DNA of 48,571 nt from Candidatus Pseudoscillospira falkowii (GCA_904374485.1 CAJFFX010000008.1:1-48571); one strand, 5' to 3'. Shown: positions 21,288-31,022, numbered from the stretch's first letter. The notes: a model not told the origin generated them from the sequence alone. Program-made: numbers and translations.

Positions 21288-21322
21288 AGCGCCCCTCCGC
21301 CGCGGCGGAGGGGCGCTCTTTT
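21288..21322. terminator. Perfect palindromic hairpin at the 3' end of the acyltransferase gene
   Basis: A 30-bp palindrome (21288-21317, centre CCGCGG) is followed on the plus strand by CTTTT. On the minus strand it follows the acyltransferase stop codon within a few bases, though without a good T-run. It probably ends transcription from both sides. Confidence 0.7.
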
Positions 21323-22386
21323 CATGTTTCCTGTCCGCAGGGCACGCGGATGCGGCCCAAAAGCCGGGCGAATACATCCCGGGAAAGGGCCCAGGCGATC
21401 AGGGCCGCCAGAGCCGCCAGCACAAGCAGATTCCCCCGGAACCACTGGCCTGCGCCGGCTTCGGTGAGAGCCGTCAGCACCAGGGTGTGCAGGAGATACA
21501 CCGGCAGAGTGTTGCGCCCCACTTTTTCCAGCAGCGGCAGGGGCCGCCGGGGCGTCCAGACCAGCAGCACGAAGATCCACGCCAGAGCGACGGCCCACAC
21601 CAGGAGCCGGGTATACCACCAGAAGCCGGCGGTGCCGTAGCTCTCCGTGCCGTAAAACCAGGCGGCGGGCCAGCCGGAGCACAGGAGCAGCGCGGTCAGC
21701 GCCGCCGTCAGGAGCGCCGTGCCGGCGCGGCAGGCCGCCCGATGCCGGGTGATCAGATCGCCCAGCAGATGGCAGCGCGCCTCGTAATAGCCCAGCAGGA
21801 ACAGCGGCATAAAGTGGCAGATCCGCGAGAGAGCCAGCAGGTTGTCTGTGTCCGGATTGCAGCCCACCGCCAGGCCCAGCAGCACCGCAAGCAGCAGGTT
21901 GCGCGCCATTTTCCGCCGGTCGTCGGTCTCCAGCAGGGGCAGCAGCAGATGATAGGCCATCAGCGCCAGGAGGTACCACAGCGTCCAGCGGGGCGTGAAC
22001 AGCTGGAAGGCGTACAGCGCCGCCAGCCAGTCGCCCCCGGAAAGGGCGGCGGACAGCGCGTCCGTCAAAAATTGGACGCACTGGAACACCAGATACAGCG
22101 GCGCCAGTTTGGAAAGGGCCCGCTTGGGGCCGCACCGGGCAAAATAGCCCGAAACGAACAAAAAGGCCGGCATGTGGAAGGAGAAGATCAAAAGATACAG
22201 CCCGTCCGCCGCCGCGCCGTCGCCGAAGCGGGTGAGCAGGTGGCCCAGCACCATGAGATAGATCAGCAGCGCCTTGATATGGTCATAGCCCGCATCCCGC
22301 TTCAGCGTTTGATTCTGTGGGCCGGTACGGCCCACAGAGCGCGCGCCCGTATCGGGCGCGCGCTCTGTCTTCATGCTTTCATCCAT
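21322..22386 (-). CDS. Acyltransferase family 3 membrane protein
   Basis: A 354-residue integral membrane protein of the OafA/Acyl_transf_3 type, which transfers acyl groups to surface sugars or lipids. The family start is visible at KRDAGYDHIKALLIYLMVLGHLL with the catalytic-region histidine in helix 1, then FSFHMPAFLFVSGYFA, and about ten hydrophobic segments to the end. The likely start is ATG 22386 or 22374, 6 bp or more after the argD stop, without a strong ribosome site. This leaves about 35 N-terminal residues encoded by palindromic DNA. It is the last gene after argD, so it may be read through from the arg operon. Confidence 0.8.
   Translation of the reverse strand: MDESMKTERAPDTGARSVGRTGPQNQTLKRDAGYDHIKALLIYLMVLGHLLTRFGDGAAADGLYLLIFSFHMPAFLFVSGYFARCGPKRALSKLAPLYLVFQCVQFLTDALSAALSGGDWLAALYAFQLFTPRWTLWYLLALMAYHLLLPLLETDDRRKMARNLLLAVLLGLAVGCNPDTDNLLALSRICHFMPLFLLGYYEARCHLLGDLITRHRAACRAGTALLTAALTALLLCSGWPAAWFYGTESYGTAGFWWYTRLLVWAVALAWIFVLLVWTPRRPLPLLEKVGRNTLPVYLLHTLVLTALTEAGAGQWFRGNLLVLAALAALIAWALSRDVFARLLGRIRVPCGQET
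22316..22368. repeat. Two adjoining perfect hairpins inside the acyltransferase start
   Basis: TGTGGGCCG/CGGCCCACA (22316-22336, loop GTA) and a 16-bp perfect inverted repeat (22334-22349 and 22353-22368, loop TAT), sharing the bases ACA. They lie within the first codons of the gene. Their strength suggests an attenuator or an inserted palindromic element rather than plain coding sequence. Confidence 0.85.
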
Positions 22387-22391
22387 ACCGC

Positions 22392-23573
<1,182 letters not shown>

Positions 23574-23574
23574 A

Positions 23575-24474
23575 TTACACATTCTCCTCGCTTAAAATCA
23601 TGGTGCCGATACCTTCGTCGGTGAGCATCTCGATCAGGATGGAGTGGGGGATGCGCCCGTCGATGATATGGGTGCGCTTGACGCCGCCGGCTACCGCCTC
23701 GGCGCAGCATTCGGTCTTGGGGATCATGCCGCCCTTCAGGATGCCCCGGGCGCGGTAGTCCGGCAATTCCGAGGGGTGGATGACGTGGATCAGACTTTCC
23801 TCGTCCTTGGGGTCGGCCAGCACGCCGCGCACGTCCGTCAGCAGGATCAGCTTCTCCGCCTGCAGGGCCACCGCCAGCCGGGACGCCGCCGTGTCGGCGT
23901 TGATATTGTAGACGTAACCCTCGTCGGTATTGTCCGCCGCCTGGGCCACCGTGGCCACGATGGGGATGAAGCCGTCGGCCATGCTCTGTTCCAGCACGCC
24001 GGGGTTGATCTTCGTGATCTCGCCCACCAGGCCGTAATCCTCGCCGTCGCCCCGGTCCAGCTTTTTCGCCTGGATCAGCGCCGCGTCCAGCCCGGAGAGG
24101 CCCACAGCCCGGCCGCCGATGCGGGAGATCCGGTCCACCAGGTTCTTGTTCACCTTGCCGCACAGCACCATCTGCACCACGTGCATGGTCTCCTTGGTGG
24201 TGTAGCGCAGGCCGTTGATAAAGCGGGACTCAATGCCCATGCGGTCCAGGATCTCGTTGATCTCCGGCCCGCCGCCGTGGACCAGCACCACCTTCACGCC
24301 CACCAGGTTCAGAAGGACGATGTCCTCCATCACCGCGGCGAACAGCTCCTTGCTGATCATGGCGTTTCCGCCGTATTTCACCACAACGACTTTGCCGTTA
24401 TACTTCTGAATATACGGCAGCGCCTGCACCAGGATCTGCGCCCGCTCGTAGTTCTCATTTCCAACCATCGTCAT
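23575..24474 (-). CDS. argB: Acetylglutamate kinase
   Basis: A 299-residue amino-acid kinase that phosphorylates N-acetylglutamate, usually the arginine-feedback step. It has VVVKYGGNAM (phosphate loop), VLVHGGGPEINEILDRMGI, the substrate segment YNINADTAASRLAVAL, and LLTDVRGVL. The start at ATG 24474 follows AGAAGG. The N-terminal extension MTMVGNENYERAQILVQALPYIQKY is the helix found in arginine-sensitive hexameric enzymes, so feedback inhibition is likely (inference). Confidence 0.95.
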   Translation of the reverse strand: MTMVGNENYERAQILVQALPYIQKYNGKVVVVKYGGNAMISKELFAAVMEDIVLLNLVGVKVVLVHGGGPEINEILDRMGIESRFINGLRYTTKETMHVVQMVLCGKVNKNLVDRISRIGGRAVGLSGLDAALIQAKKLDRGDGEDYGLVGEITKINPGVLEQSMADGFIPIVATVAQAADNTDEGYVYNINADTAASRLAVALQAEKLILLTDVRGVLADPKDEESLIHVIHPSELPDYRARGILKGGMIPKTECCAEAVAGGVKRTHIIDGRIPHSILIEMLTDEGIGTMILSEENV

Positions 24475-24605
24475 AAAATCGCCTTCTTTTTTCTTTTTGC
24501 CGGGCAATAGCCCGGCGCCCAGCCGCCCCGGGCGGCGTCACCAGCGACCCGCGTCACCGGTGGCGGGGGTCCTAAAGGGGGGCAAAGCGCTCCCTTTAAC
24601 GACAA
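24475..24605 (-). repeat. argJ-argB spacer with a TAAAGGG...CCCTTTA hairpin element
   Basis: The 131-bp gap inside the arg operon holds, right after the argJ stop and in its direction, TTAAAGGGAGCG...CCCCCCTTTA followed by GGACCCCC (24599-24565). More hairpins follow: CACCGGTG, CCGCCCGGGGCGG and CCCGGC...GCCGGG. The first element has relatives after the DUF1540 gene at 33194-33230 and 33352-33377, in the same orientation relative to the upstream gene. Confidence 0.7.
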
Positions 24606-25829
24606 TCAAGTCCGGTAGTCTCCATTGATCCTCACATAATCATACGTCAGGTCGCAGCCCCAGCAGGTGCAGCAGCCCGGGCCGTCGCCGGCGGTGATCC
24701 CGATAGTCACCTCGTCCTCGCTGAGGACGCGCTTGGCCAGGTCCTCGTCAAAGGGCAGGCCGCGGCCCGCCCGGCACACGGCCACCTCGCCGCCGCGGGA
24801 CGCGAAGGTCACGTCCACGCGCTCGGGGTCAAATTCCTCGCCGGAATAACCCATGGCGCAGAGGATGCGGCCCCAGTTGGCGTCGCAGCCGAACACGGCC
24901 GCCTTGGTCAAACTGGAGCCGATGACGCTCTTGGCAAGGCGCTCCGCCGCGGCCTCGTCCTTCGCGCCGGCGACGGTGCAGGTGATCAAATGCTTGGCCC
25001 CCTCGCCGTCCTTGGCCATGCGCCGGGCCAGCCGGACGCAGACCTCCGTCAGCGCCTGGACGAAACGGGCGTACGCCTCCCCCTCTTCGCAGATCTCCGC
25101 GTTGCCCGCCAGGCCGTTGGCCAGCAGGAGGCAGGTGTCGTTTGTGGAGGTGTCGCCGTCCACGCTGATGCGGTTGAAGCTGACGCGCACCGCCTGCTCC
25201 AGAGCCTTTTTCACCAGCCCTTTGGAAATGGCGCAGTCTGTGGTCAAAAAGCACAGCATGGTGCCCATATTGGGGTGGATCATGCCGCTGCCCTTGGAGA
25301 TGCCGCCGATGCAGACGGTCCTGCCGCCGATCTCCACGCTGACGGCTTCTTCCTTTTTCACCGTGTCCGTGGTCATAATGGCCGCGGCCGCCGCACCGGA
25401 GCCTTCCCGGCTCAGCGCTTTCGCCGCTGCAGGGATGGCGTCCTCGATGGCGGAAATGTTGATGGTCTGACCGATGACGCCGGTGGAACCCACCGCCACC
25501 TCCTCTTCCGCCACGCCCAGCGCCGCGGCGGCGCACCGCGCCATGCGGCGGGCGTTTTCCATGCTCCCGCCACAGCAGGCGTTGGCATTGCCGCTGTTGG
25601 CCACCACCGCCCGGGCCGCGCCGTTTCGCAAATGCTCCCGCGTCAGGAGCACCGAGGCGGCCTTGACCACGTTCTTTGTATACATGCCCCAGGCATTGCA
25701 GGGCGCTTCGGAGTAAAGCAGCATCAGGTCGTTCTTCTCCGGCGCGCTGCCGGCCTTGACGCCGGCGTGGACGCCCGCCGCCGTGAAGCCCTTTGCGGCG
25801 CACACCCCGCCGCCGATCGTTTTCAGCAT
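24606..25829 (-). CDS. argJ: Bifunctional ornithine acetyltransferase / N-acetylglutamate synthase
   Basis: A 407-residue Ntn-type enzyme that recycles acetyl groups from acetylornithine to glutamate. ATG 25829 (MLKTIGGGVCAAKGFTAAGVHAG) gives normal length; GTG 25838, closer to AAGGGG, is an alternative. The self-cleavage site is in ISKGSGMIHPNMGTMLCFLTTD, where the nucleophile Thr follows Gly instead of the more usual Ala. The oxyanion residues are probably in GSTGVIGQTINI. The C-terminus DYVRINGDYRT is typical of the family. argA is not needed if the protein is bifunctional. Confidence 0.95.
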   Translation of the reverse strand: MLKTIGGGVCAAKGFTAAGVHAGVKAGSAPEKNDLMLLYSEAPCNAWGMYTKNVVKAASVLLTREHLRNGAARAVVANSGNANACCGGSMENARRMARCAAAALGVAEEEVAVGSTGVIGQTINISAIEDAIPAAAKALSREGSGAAAAAIMTTDTVKKEEAVSVEIGGRTVCIGGISKGSGMIHPNMGTMLCFLTTDCAISKGLVKKALEQAVRVSFNRISVDGDTSTNDTCLLLANGLAGNAEICEEGEAYARFVQALTEVCVRLARRMAKDGEGAKHLITCTVAGAKDEAAAERLAKSVIGSSLTKAAVFGCDANWGRILCAMGYSGEEFDPERVDVTFASRGGEVAVCRAGRGLPFDEDLAKRVLSEDEVTIGITAGDGPGCCTCWGCDLTYDYVRINGDYRT

Positions 25830-25875
25830 CAAAATCACAACACCCCTTTTTCGATAAAAGCCAGGAATGGCCCAC

Positions 25876-26817
25876 TCAAAGCTGCAGCCCCGCAGTTTCT
25901 TCAAAGCCCAGCATCAGGTTCATATTCTGTACCGCAGCGCCGGAGGCGCCTTTGCCGAGATTGTCGAACAGGGCCGTGATCAGCACCTGATCCTCATGCC
26001 CGCAGACGATCAACTCCAGCTTGTCGCTGCCCGCCATGGTATTGGCAGCGATCATCTTCTCCGTGTAGCCCAGCGGGGCGACGGAAACCAGCGCCGAGCC
26101 GGCATAGTGGCCGGCCAGCACATCCCGCAGCTGTTCCGCCGAAGGATGGCCCGGCAGCAGGGCGGTGTGCAGCGTTACAGAGGCGGCCATGCCCTTGTAG
26201 TAATCATCCACAATGGGGCAGAACACCGGGGGACGCAGCAGGGAGCACACCTTCTGCATTTCCGGCAGGTGCTTGTGCTCCAGGTTCAGCCCGTAGATCC
26301 GGGGGGAAAAGAGGGCGTCAGCCTTCTCCTCCGCCTCATACTCCGCGATCATCTTTTTGCCGCCGCCGCTGTAGCCGGTGAGGGAAAAGCAGGTCAGCGG
26401 ATAATCCGCCGGCAGCAGGCCGTATTTCACCAGCGGATACACGGCGGAAATAAACCCGGTGGCGTGGCAGCCGGGGTTGGCTACCCGGCTGCTTTTTTCA
26501 ATGGCCCCGCGGTGCTCCGCCGACAGTTCCGCAAAGCCATAGTCCCAGCCGGGGGCGGTGCGGTGGGCGGTGGAGGCGTCGATGACCCGAACCGCGGGGT
26601 TTTCGATCATGGCCACGGCTTCCCTGGCCGCCGCGTCGGGCAGGCACAGGAACACCAGGTCGGCGGCGTTGAGAAATTTCTTCCGCTCGGCGCTGTCCTT
26701 GCGCTTGTCCTCGTCGATGAGGAGCAGCTCAATGTCCTCCCGTTTTCCCAGACGCTCGTAGATCTGCAGGCCCGTGGTGCCCTCTTTCCCGTCGATATAA
26801 ACGGCCGGTTTTCTCAT
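25876..26817 (-). CDS. argC: N-acetyl-gamma-glutamyl-phosphate reductase, type 2
   Basis: A 313-residue NADPH-dependent reductase. The short MRKPAVYIDGKEGTTGLQIYERL start and overall length mark the type 2 (AGPR2) class rather than the longer type 1. The catalytic cysteine is in SSRVANPGCHATGFI, and the histidine is likely in LTGYSGGGKKMI...HKHLPEM. ATG 26817 overlaps the argH stop (ATGA). Confidence 0.94.
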   Translation of the reverse strand: MRKPAVYIDGKEGTTGLQIYERLGKREDIELLLIDEDKRKDSAERKKFLNAADLVFLCLPDAAAREAVAMIENPAVRVIDASTAHRTAPGWDYGFAELSAEHRGAIEKSSRVANPGCHATGFISAVYPLVKYGLLPADYPLTCFSLTGYSGGGKKMIAEYEAEEKADALFSPRIYGLNLEHKHLPEMQKVCSLLRPPVFCPIVDDYYKGMAASVTLHTALLPGHPSAEQLRDVLAGHYAGSALVSVAPLGYTEKMIAANTMAGSDKLELIVCGHEDQVLITALFDNLGKGASGAAVQNMNLMLGFEETAGLQL

Positions 26818-28202
26818 GCTTCATCCGCTCTTTCCTTGAGAAATGACTCGATCACGCCGATCTGGCGCTCGGTCTCCGTCTTGGCGGGGCCGCCGAAGGA
26901 GGCGCGGTTCATGGCGCAGTTTTCCATGCGCAGGGCCTCGTAAACGTCTTGTTCAAACAAAGGCGAGATCTTCTGCAGCTCCTCCAGGGACAGGTCTTCC
27001 AGGGTCTTGCCGTTTTCCTGGCAGTAGTAGACCAGATTGCCCACGGTGGTGTAGGCATCCCGGAAGGGCATGCCCTTTTTCGTGAGATAGTCGGCGCAGT
27101 CCGTGGCGTTGATGAAGCCCCGGTTGGCCGCGGCGCGCATGTTCTCCGGATGGACCGTCATGGTCTCGATCATGCCGGCAAACACGGGGATGCACATTTT
27201 CACCGTGTCGATGGCGTCGAACACGCCCTCCTTGTCCTCCTGCATGTCCTTGTTGTAGGCCAGGGGCAGGGACTTCATGGTGGTGAGCAGGCTCATCAGC
27301 GCGCCGTAGACCCGCCCGGTCTTGCCCCGCACCAGTTCGGCCACGTCGGGGTTCTTCTTCTGGGGCATGATGGAGGAACCCGTGGAATAGGCGTCGTCCA
27401 GGTCGATAAACTTGAACTCCCAGCTGCACCAGAGGATGGTCTCCTCCGCCAGGCGGGACATGTGCATCATCAGAATGGACATGTCGCTCAAAAACTCGAT
27501 GGCGTAGTCCCGGTCGCTGACGCCGTCCAGGCTGTTGTTCATGGGCCGGTCGAAGCCCAGTTCCGCCGCCGTGGCAAAGCGGTCGATGGGATAGGTGGTG
27601 CCGGCCAGGGCGCAGGAGCCCAGGGGGCACTCGTTCATGCGCGCCATGCAGTCCTCCATGCGCGTCACGTCCCGGCAGAACATATTGGCATAGGCCAGCA
27701 GATGCTGGGCAAAAGTGATGGGCTGGGCCCGCTGCAGATGGGTGTAGCCGGGCATGACGGTCTCGGTGTGCTGCTTTGCCTGATCGAGCAGCACCTGCTG
27801 GAAGTGCAGCAGCTCCGCCCGGATCTCTCCGATCTGCCGCTTCAAATACAGCCGGAAATCCACGGCCACCTGGTCGTTGCGGCTGCGGGCGGTGTGCAGG
27901 CGCTTGCCCGCCTCGCCGATGCGCTGGGTCAGGATGGTCTCGATGTTCATGTGGATGTCCTCGTTGTCGGCGGAAAATTCGATGTTTCCCGCCTCAATGT
28001 CCGCCAGGATGCCCGTGAGGCCCGCCAGGATCTTCTCGGCGTCCCCGGCGGAAATGATGCCCTGACGGCTGAGCATGGCGGCGTGGGCCATGCTGCCCTC
28101 GATATCCTCGCGGTAGAGCCGCGCGTCGAACTGGATGGAAGAGTTGAAGTCGTTGACCAGGGCGTCGGTCTCTTTGCGGAATCTTCCGGACCACAATTTC
28201 AT
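26814..28202 (-). CDS. argH: Argininosuccinate lyase
   Basis: A 462-residue enzyme cleaving argininosuccinate to arginine and fumarate. It starts MKLWSGRFRKETDALVNDFNSSI, the conserved family N-terminus. The fumarase/aspartase-superfamily signature is GSSIMPQKKNPD with its mobile catalytic serine, and TARSRNDQVAVDFRLYLK and YTHLQRAQPITFAQHLLAY are also present. AAAGGGG lies upstream. It is coupled to argC by a 4-bp overlap. Confidence 0.97.
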   Translation of the reverse strand: MKLWSGRFRKETDALVNDFNSSIQFDARLYREDIEGSMAHAAMLSRQGIISAGDAEKILAGLTGILADIEAGNIEFSADNEDIHMNIETILTQRIGEAGKRLHTARSRNDQVAVDFRLYLKRQIGEIRAELLHFQQVLLDQAKQHTETVMPGYTHLQRAQPITFAQHLLAYANMFCRDVTRMEDCMARMNECPLGSCALAGTTYPIDRFATAAELGFDRPMNNSLDGVSDRDYAIEFLSDMSILMMHMSRLAEETILWCSWEFKFIDLDDAYSTGSSIMPQKKNPDVAELVRGKTGRVYGALMSLLTTMKSLPLAYNKDMQEDKEGVFDAIDTVKMCIPVFAGMIETMTVHPENMRAAANRGFINATDCADYLTKKGMPFRDAYTTVGNLVYYCQENGKTLEDLSLEELQKISPLFEQDVYEALRMENCAMNRASFGGPAKTETERQIGVIESFLKERADEA

Positions 28203-28253
28203 AAGCTGGTTCCCCTTTTTTGTTTTGTGATGGAATAAATATACATTTCAAAG

Positions 28254-28284
28254 CGCAGGGCGGGGAAAACTTCCCCGCCCCGTC
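28254..28284 (-). promoter_or_regulatory. Hairpin in the argG-argH spacer
   Basis: GGCGGGGAA/TTCCCCGCC arms lie about 20 bp after the argG stop. Without a T-run it is more likely an mRNA processing or partial attenuation hairpin than a full terminator. Confidence 0.5.
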
Positions 28285-28302
28285 CTGTACCGATCTTATC
28301 CC

Positions 28303-29673
28303 TTACTTTGCCTTCTTGGCGGCGGCTTTCTTTGTTGCCTTGCCGGCCTTGGCGGCGGTCTCGCCCACCTTCTTGGCGACGGTCTTGGCCGCCTTGACGG
28401 AGGCCTTCTTCACCGCGGCGCGCTTTTCGGCCCGCTTGGCTTTCACGGCGGCGGCGCGGCGCTCCTCCATCAGGGCCTGCACAGTGATGGGCAGGCCGAA
28501 GAGCTTGATGAAGCCCTCGGAGTCGGCCTGGTCGTAGATGGACTCCTCTTCGCCGAAGGAGGCGATGGCGTCGTCATAAAGGGTGTAGGGCGACCAGACG
28601 CCGGCGTTGATCATGTTGCCCTTGTAGAGCTTCAGGCGCACGGTGCCGGTCACATGCTCCTGGGTGGAGGTGACAAAGGCGCTCAGCGCTTCGCGCAGGG
28701 GGCTGTACCACTGGCCGTCGTACACCAGGTCGGCAAACTTGATGGCCACCTGCTGCTTGTAGTGGGCGGTGTCCTTATCCAGGGTGATGGTCTCCAGCAC
28801 CTGATGGGCGCGGTAGAGGATAGTGCCGCCGGGGGTCTCGTACACGCCGCGGCTCTTCATGCCCACCAGGCGGTTCTCCACCAGATCCACCAGGCCGATG
28901 CCGTTCTTGCCGCCGATGTCGTTGAGCTTGAGGATGATGTCCTTGGCGCTCATGGACTTGCCGTCCAGGGCCACGGGCACGCCCTTTTCAAAGTCCAGCG
29001 TCACATAGGTGGGCTCGTCGGGCGCCTGGAGCGGGGAGACGCCCATTTCCAGGAAGCCCTCCTTTTCATAGGTGGGCTCGTTGCCGGGATCTTCCAGATC
29101 CAGGCCCTCGTGGCTCAGGTGCCAGAGGTTCTTATCCTTGGAATAATTCGTTTCGCGGTTGATCTTCAGGGGGATCTTGTGGGCCTCGGCATAGGCGATC
29201 TCCTCTTCGCGGGACTTGAACTCCCAGAAGCGCCAGGGGGCGATGATGGTCATTTCCGGGGCAAAGTGACGGATGGCCAGCTCGAAGCGGACCTGGTCGT
29301 TGCCCTTGCCGGTGCAGCCGTGGACGATGGCGTCGGCCTTTTCCTTCTTGGCGATCTCCACCAGGCGCTTGGCGATCAGCGGGCGGGCAAAGGAGGTGCC
29401 CAGCAGATACCCGTCCTCATACACGGCGCCGGCCTGCATGGTGGGGATGATGAAATCGTCGACGAATTCCTCCGTCAGGTCCTCCACATACAGCTTGGAC
29501 GCGCCGGTGGCCTTGGCCTTCTTTTCCAGGCCCTTCAGCTCGTCGGCCTGGCCCACGTTGCCAGACACAGCGATGACTTCACAGTTGTTGTAATGTTCCT
29601 TCAGCCAGGGGATCAGGACAGAAGTATCCAGTCCGCCGGAATACGCCAGAACGACTTTTTTGATCTCTTTCAT
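28303..29673 (-). CDS. argG: Argininosuccinate synthase with a histone-H1-like tail
   Basis: A 456-residue enzyme joining citrulline and aspartate using ATP. The PP-loop is [16 protein letters not shown], and [13 protein letters not shown] and [15 protein letters not shown] are core signatures. The usual family length is about 400 and the core appears to end near [17 protein letters not shown]. The last 52 residues are extra: 16 Lys, 4 Arg and 19 Ala, in repeats such as [10 protein letters not shown], resembling the tails of histone H1 and mycobacterial HU. The tail is in frame with a good stop and no sign of a frameshift. GGAGG precedes ATG 29673. First gene of the arg cluster. Confidence 0.96.
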   Translation of the reverse strand: MKEIKKVVLAYSGGLDTSVLIPWLKEHYNNCEVIAVSGNVGQADELKGLEKKAKATGASKLYVEDLTEEFVDDFIIPTMQAGAVYEDGYLLGTSFARPLIAKRLVEIAKKEKADAIVHGCTGKGNDQVRFELAIRHFAPEMTIIAPWRFWEFKSREEEIAYAEAHKIPLKINRETNYSKDKNLWHLSHEGLDLEDPGNEPTYEKEGFLEMGVSPLQAPDEPTYVTLDFEKGVPVALDGKSMSAKDIILKLNDIGGKNGIGLVDLVENRLVGMKSRGVYETPGGTILYRAHQVLETITLDKDTAHYKQQVAIKFADLVYDGQWYSPLREALSAFVTSTQEHVTGTVRLKLYKGNMINAGVWSPYTLYDDAIASFGEEESIYDQADSEGFIKLFGLPITVQALMEERRAAAVKAKRAEKRAAVKKASVKAAKTVAKKVGETAAKAGKATKKAAAKKAK

Positions 29674-29734
29674 CGATGAAACGCCTCCGTATGTAATATC
29701 AGGTTCTTTTCCCTTTTATTAAAAGCATAGCAGT

Positions 29735-29763
29735 ATTATACCTCTTTTGAATGATTATGCAAT
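29735..29763 (-). promoter_or_regulatory. argG promoter with overlapping ARG box
   Basis: Minus strand TTGCAT (29762-29757), 16 bp, TATAAT (29740-29735). The 18-mer ATTGCATAATCATTCAAA (29763-29746) matches the ArgR/AhrC consensus WNTGAATWWWWATTCANW at 16 of 18 positions and covers the -35 box, so arginine-bound ArgR should repress the operon. The regulator gene itself is not in the window. Confidence 0.8.
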
Positions 29764-29872
29764 GCAAAAAAGAAGAATTTTTCCATTTTTTTCGTTTTTC
29801 ACAAGGCAAGCCCGATTTTTTGCCGTCCCTTTCGTCATTTTGCAGCCTTCACCCTGCATATATAATGAATAT

Positions 29873-29890
29873 ATTGAATATTTATTCATA
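29873..29890. promoter_or_regulatory. Perfect distal ARG box
   Basis: ATTGAATATTTATTCATA matches the ARG box consensus at every position. A partial second box (AATGAATATATTG, from 29864) adjoins it. It lies about 127 bp (centre to centre) from the box at the argG promoter and only 10 bp upstream of the galE -35, so looping between boxes or co-control of galE is possible. Confidence 0.75.
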
Positions 29891-29900
29891 TTATCCGCTC

Positions 29901-29928
29901 TTGCGCCCATCGCGGCCTGTGATATAAT
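29901..29928 (+). promoter_or_regulatory. Promoter of galE
   Basis: TTGCGC (29901-29906), 16 bp, TATAAT (29923-29928), about 100 bp before the galE ATG. A perfect ARG box sits immediately upstream. Confidence 0.8.
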
Positions 29929-30029
29929 AGGGAAAACGCCGGGCGCGGCGCCTCTCTGCGCCGCCGGCGCGGCGGGCCTGTTCCCGCGTTCCATCCCCTT
30001 GAGAAAAACAGCAAAGGAGTTTTGATGCT

Positions 30030-31022
30030 ATGGCTATTTTAGTGACCGGCGGCGCCGGTTATATCGGCAGCCACTGTGTGGCCGCGCTGTGCGCGCGGGG
30101 CGTCGACGTGGTCGTCGTGGACAATCTCTCCACCGGCCACCGCGAAGCCCTCAAGGGCGGGCGGCTCTATGTGGGCGACGTGGGCGACCGGACGTTCCTC
30201 GAGGGCGTGTTCCGCCGGGAGCAAATCGAGGCCGTCATCCATTTCGCCGCCTTCTCCCTCGTGGCCGAAAGCATGGCCGTGCCGGAAAAATATTTCCGCA
30301 ACAACTGCATGGCGGGCCTGACGCTGATCGACACCATGCTGAAATTCGGCGTGCCCTACCTCATCTTTTCCTCCACCGCCGCCACCTACGGCGAGCCGGA
30401 CTATGTGCCCATCGACGAGGAGCACCCCAAGAACCCCACCAACGCCTACGGCGAGAGCAAGCTGATCGTGGAGCGCATGCTCCGCTGGAACGACAGCGCC
30501 CACGGCCTCAAATATGTGGCCCTGCGCTATTTCAACGTGGCCGGCGCCCTGGGCGACGGAAGCATCGGCGAGGACCACAACCCCGAGACCCATCTCATCC
30601 CCCTGGTGCTGGCCACCGCCCTGGGCCAGCGGGAAAAGCTGAGTCTCTTCGGCACCGACTACCCCACCCGGGACGGCACCTGCGTGCGCGATTACATCCA
30701 CGTGGAGGATCTGATCGACGCCCATCTGCTGGCCCTGGAATACCTGAAGGCCGGCAAGCCCTCCGCCGCCTTTAACCTGGGCAACGGCCAGGGCTTCACC
30801 AACCGGGAGATCATCGAGACCGCCCGGCGCGTCACCGGCTGCGCCATCCCCGTATCCGAGGAGGGCCGCCGCCCCGGCGACCCCGCCGCCTTGATCGCCT
30901 CCAGCGAAAAGGCCATGGAGGTCCTAGGCTGGAACCCCAAACACGCCGCCATCGAGGACATCATCGGCTCCGCCTGGAACTGGCACCGCACCCACCCCGA
31001 GGGGTATCGGACAAACGCATAA
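30030..31022 (+). CDS. galE: UDP-glucose 4-epimerase
   Basis: A 330-residue extended short-chain dehydrogenase interconverting UDP-glucose and UDP-galactose for sugar use and surface glycans. The NAD-binding motif is VTGGAGYIGSH, the catalytic dyad is in YGESK with the upstream SSTAATYG, and the sugar-binding region contains RYFNVAGA. AAAGGAG precedes ATG 30030; a closer ATG at 30025 is out of frame. It is a single-gene unit between its own promoter and a strong terminator. Confidence 0.95.
   Translation: MAILVTGGAGYIGSHCVAALCARGVDVVVVDNLSTGHREALKGGRLYVGDVGDRTFLEGVFRREQIEAVIHFAAFSLVAESMAVPEKYFRNNCMAGLTLIDTMLKFGVPYLIFSSTAATYGEPDYVPIDEEHPKNPTNAYGESKLIVERMLRWNDSAHGLKYVALRYFNVAGALGDGSIGEDHNPETHLIPLVLATALGQREKLSLFGTDYPTRDGTCVRDYIHVEDLIDAHLLALEYLKAGKPSAAFNLGNGQGFTNREIIETARRVTGCAIPVSEEGRRPGDPAALIASSEKAMEVLGWNPKHAAIEDIIGSAWNWHRTHPEGYRTNA

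Larger units (their letters stand above)
21105..21322 (+). ncRNA. Candidate structured plus-strand RNA of unknown class
   Basis: After the mgtE terminator there is AT-rich DNA to about 21110, then a series of plus-strand hairpins: 14-bp arms at 21169-21182/21190-21203 with one mismatch, CGTACC/GGTACG at 21218-21238, then two strong terminators. The opposite-strand gene converges, so these plus-strand terminators have no known gene to serve. A weak promoter (TTTCCG, 17 bp, TATAGT at 21108-21113) could start a transcript of about 160 nt. No ribosome site with a credible small gene is seen, and the sequence matches no RNA family I can recall. Confidence 0.4.
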
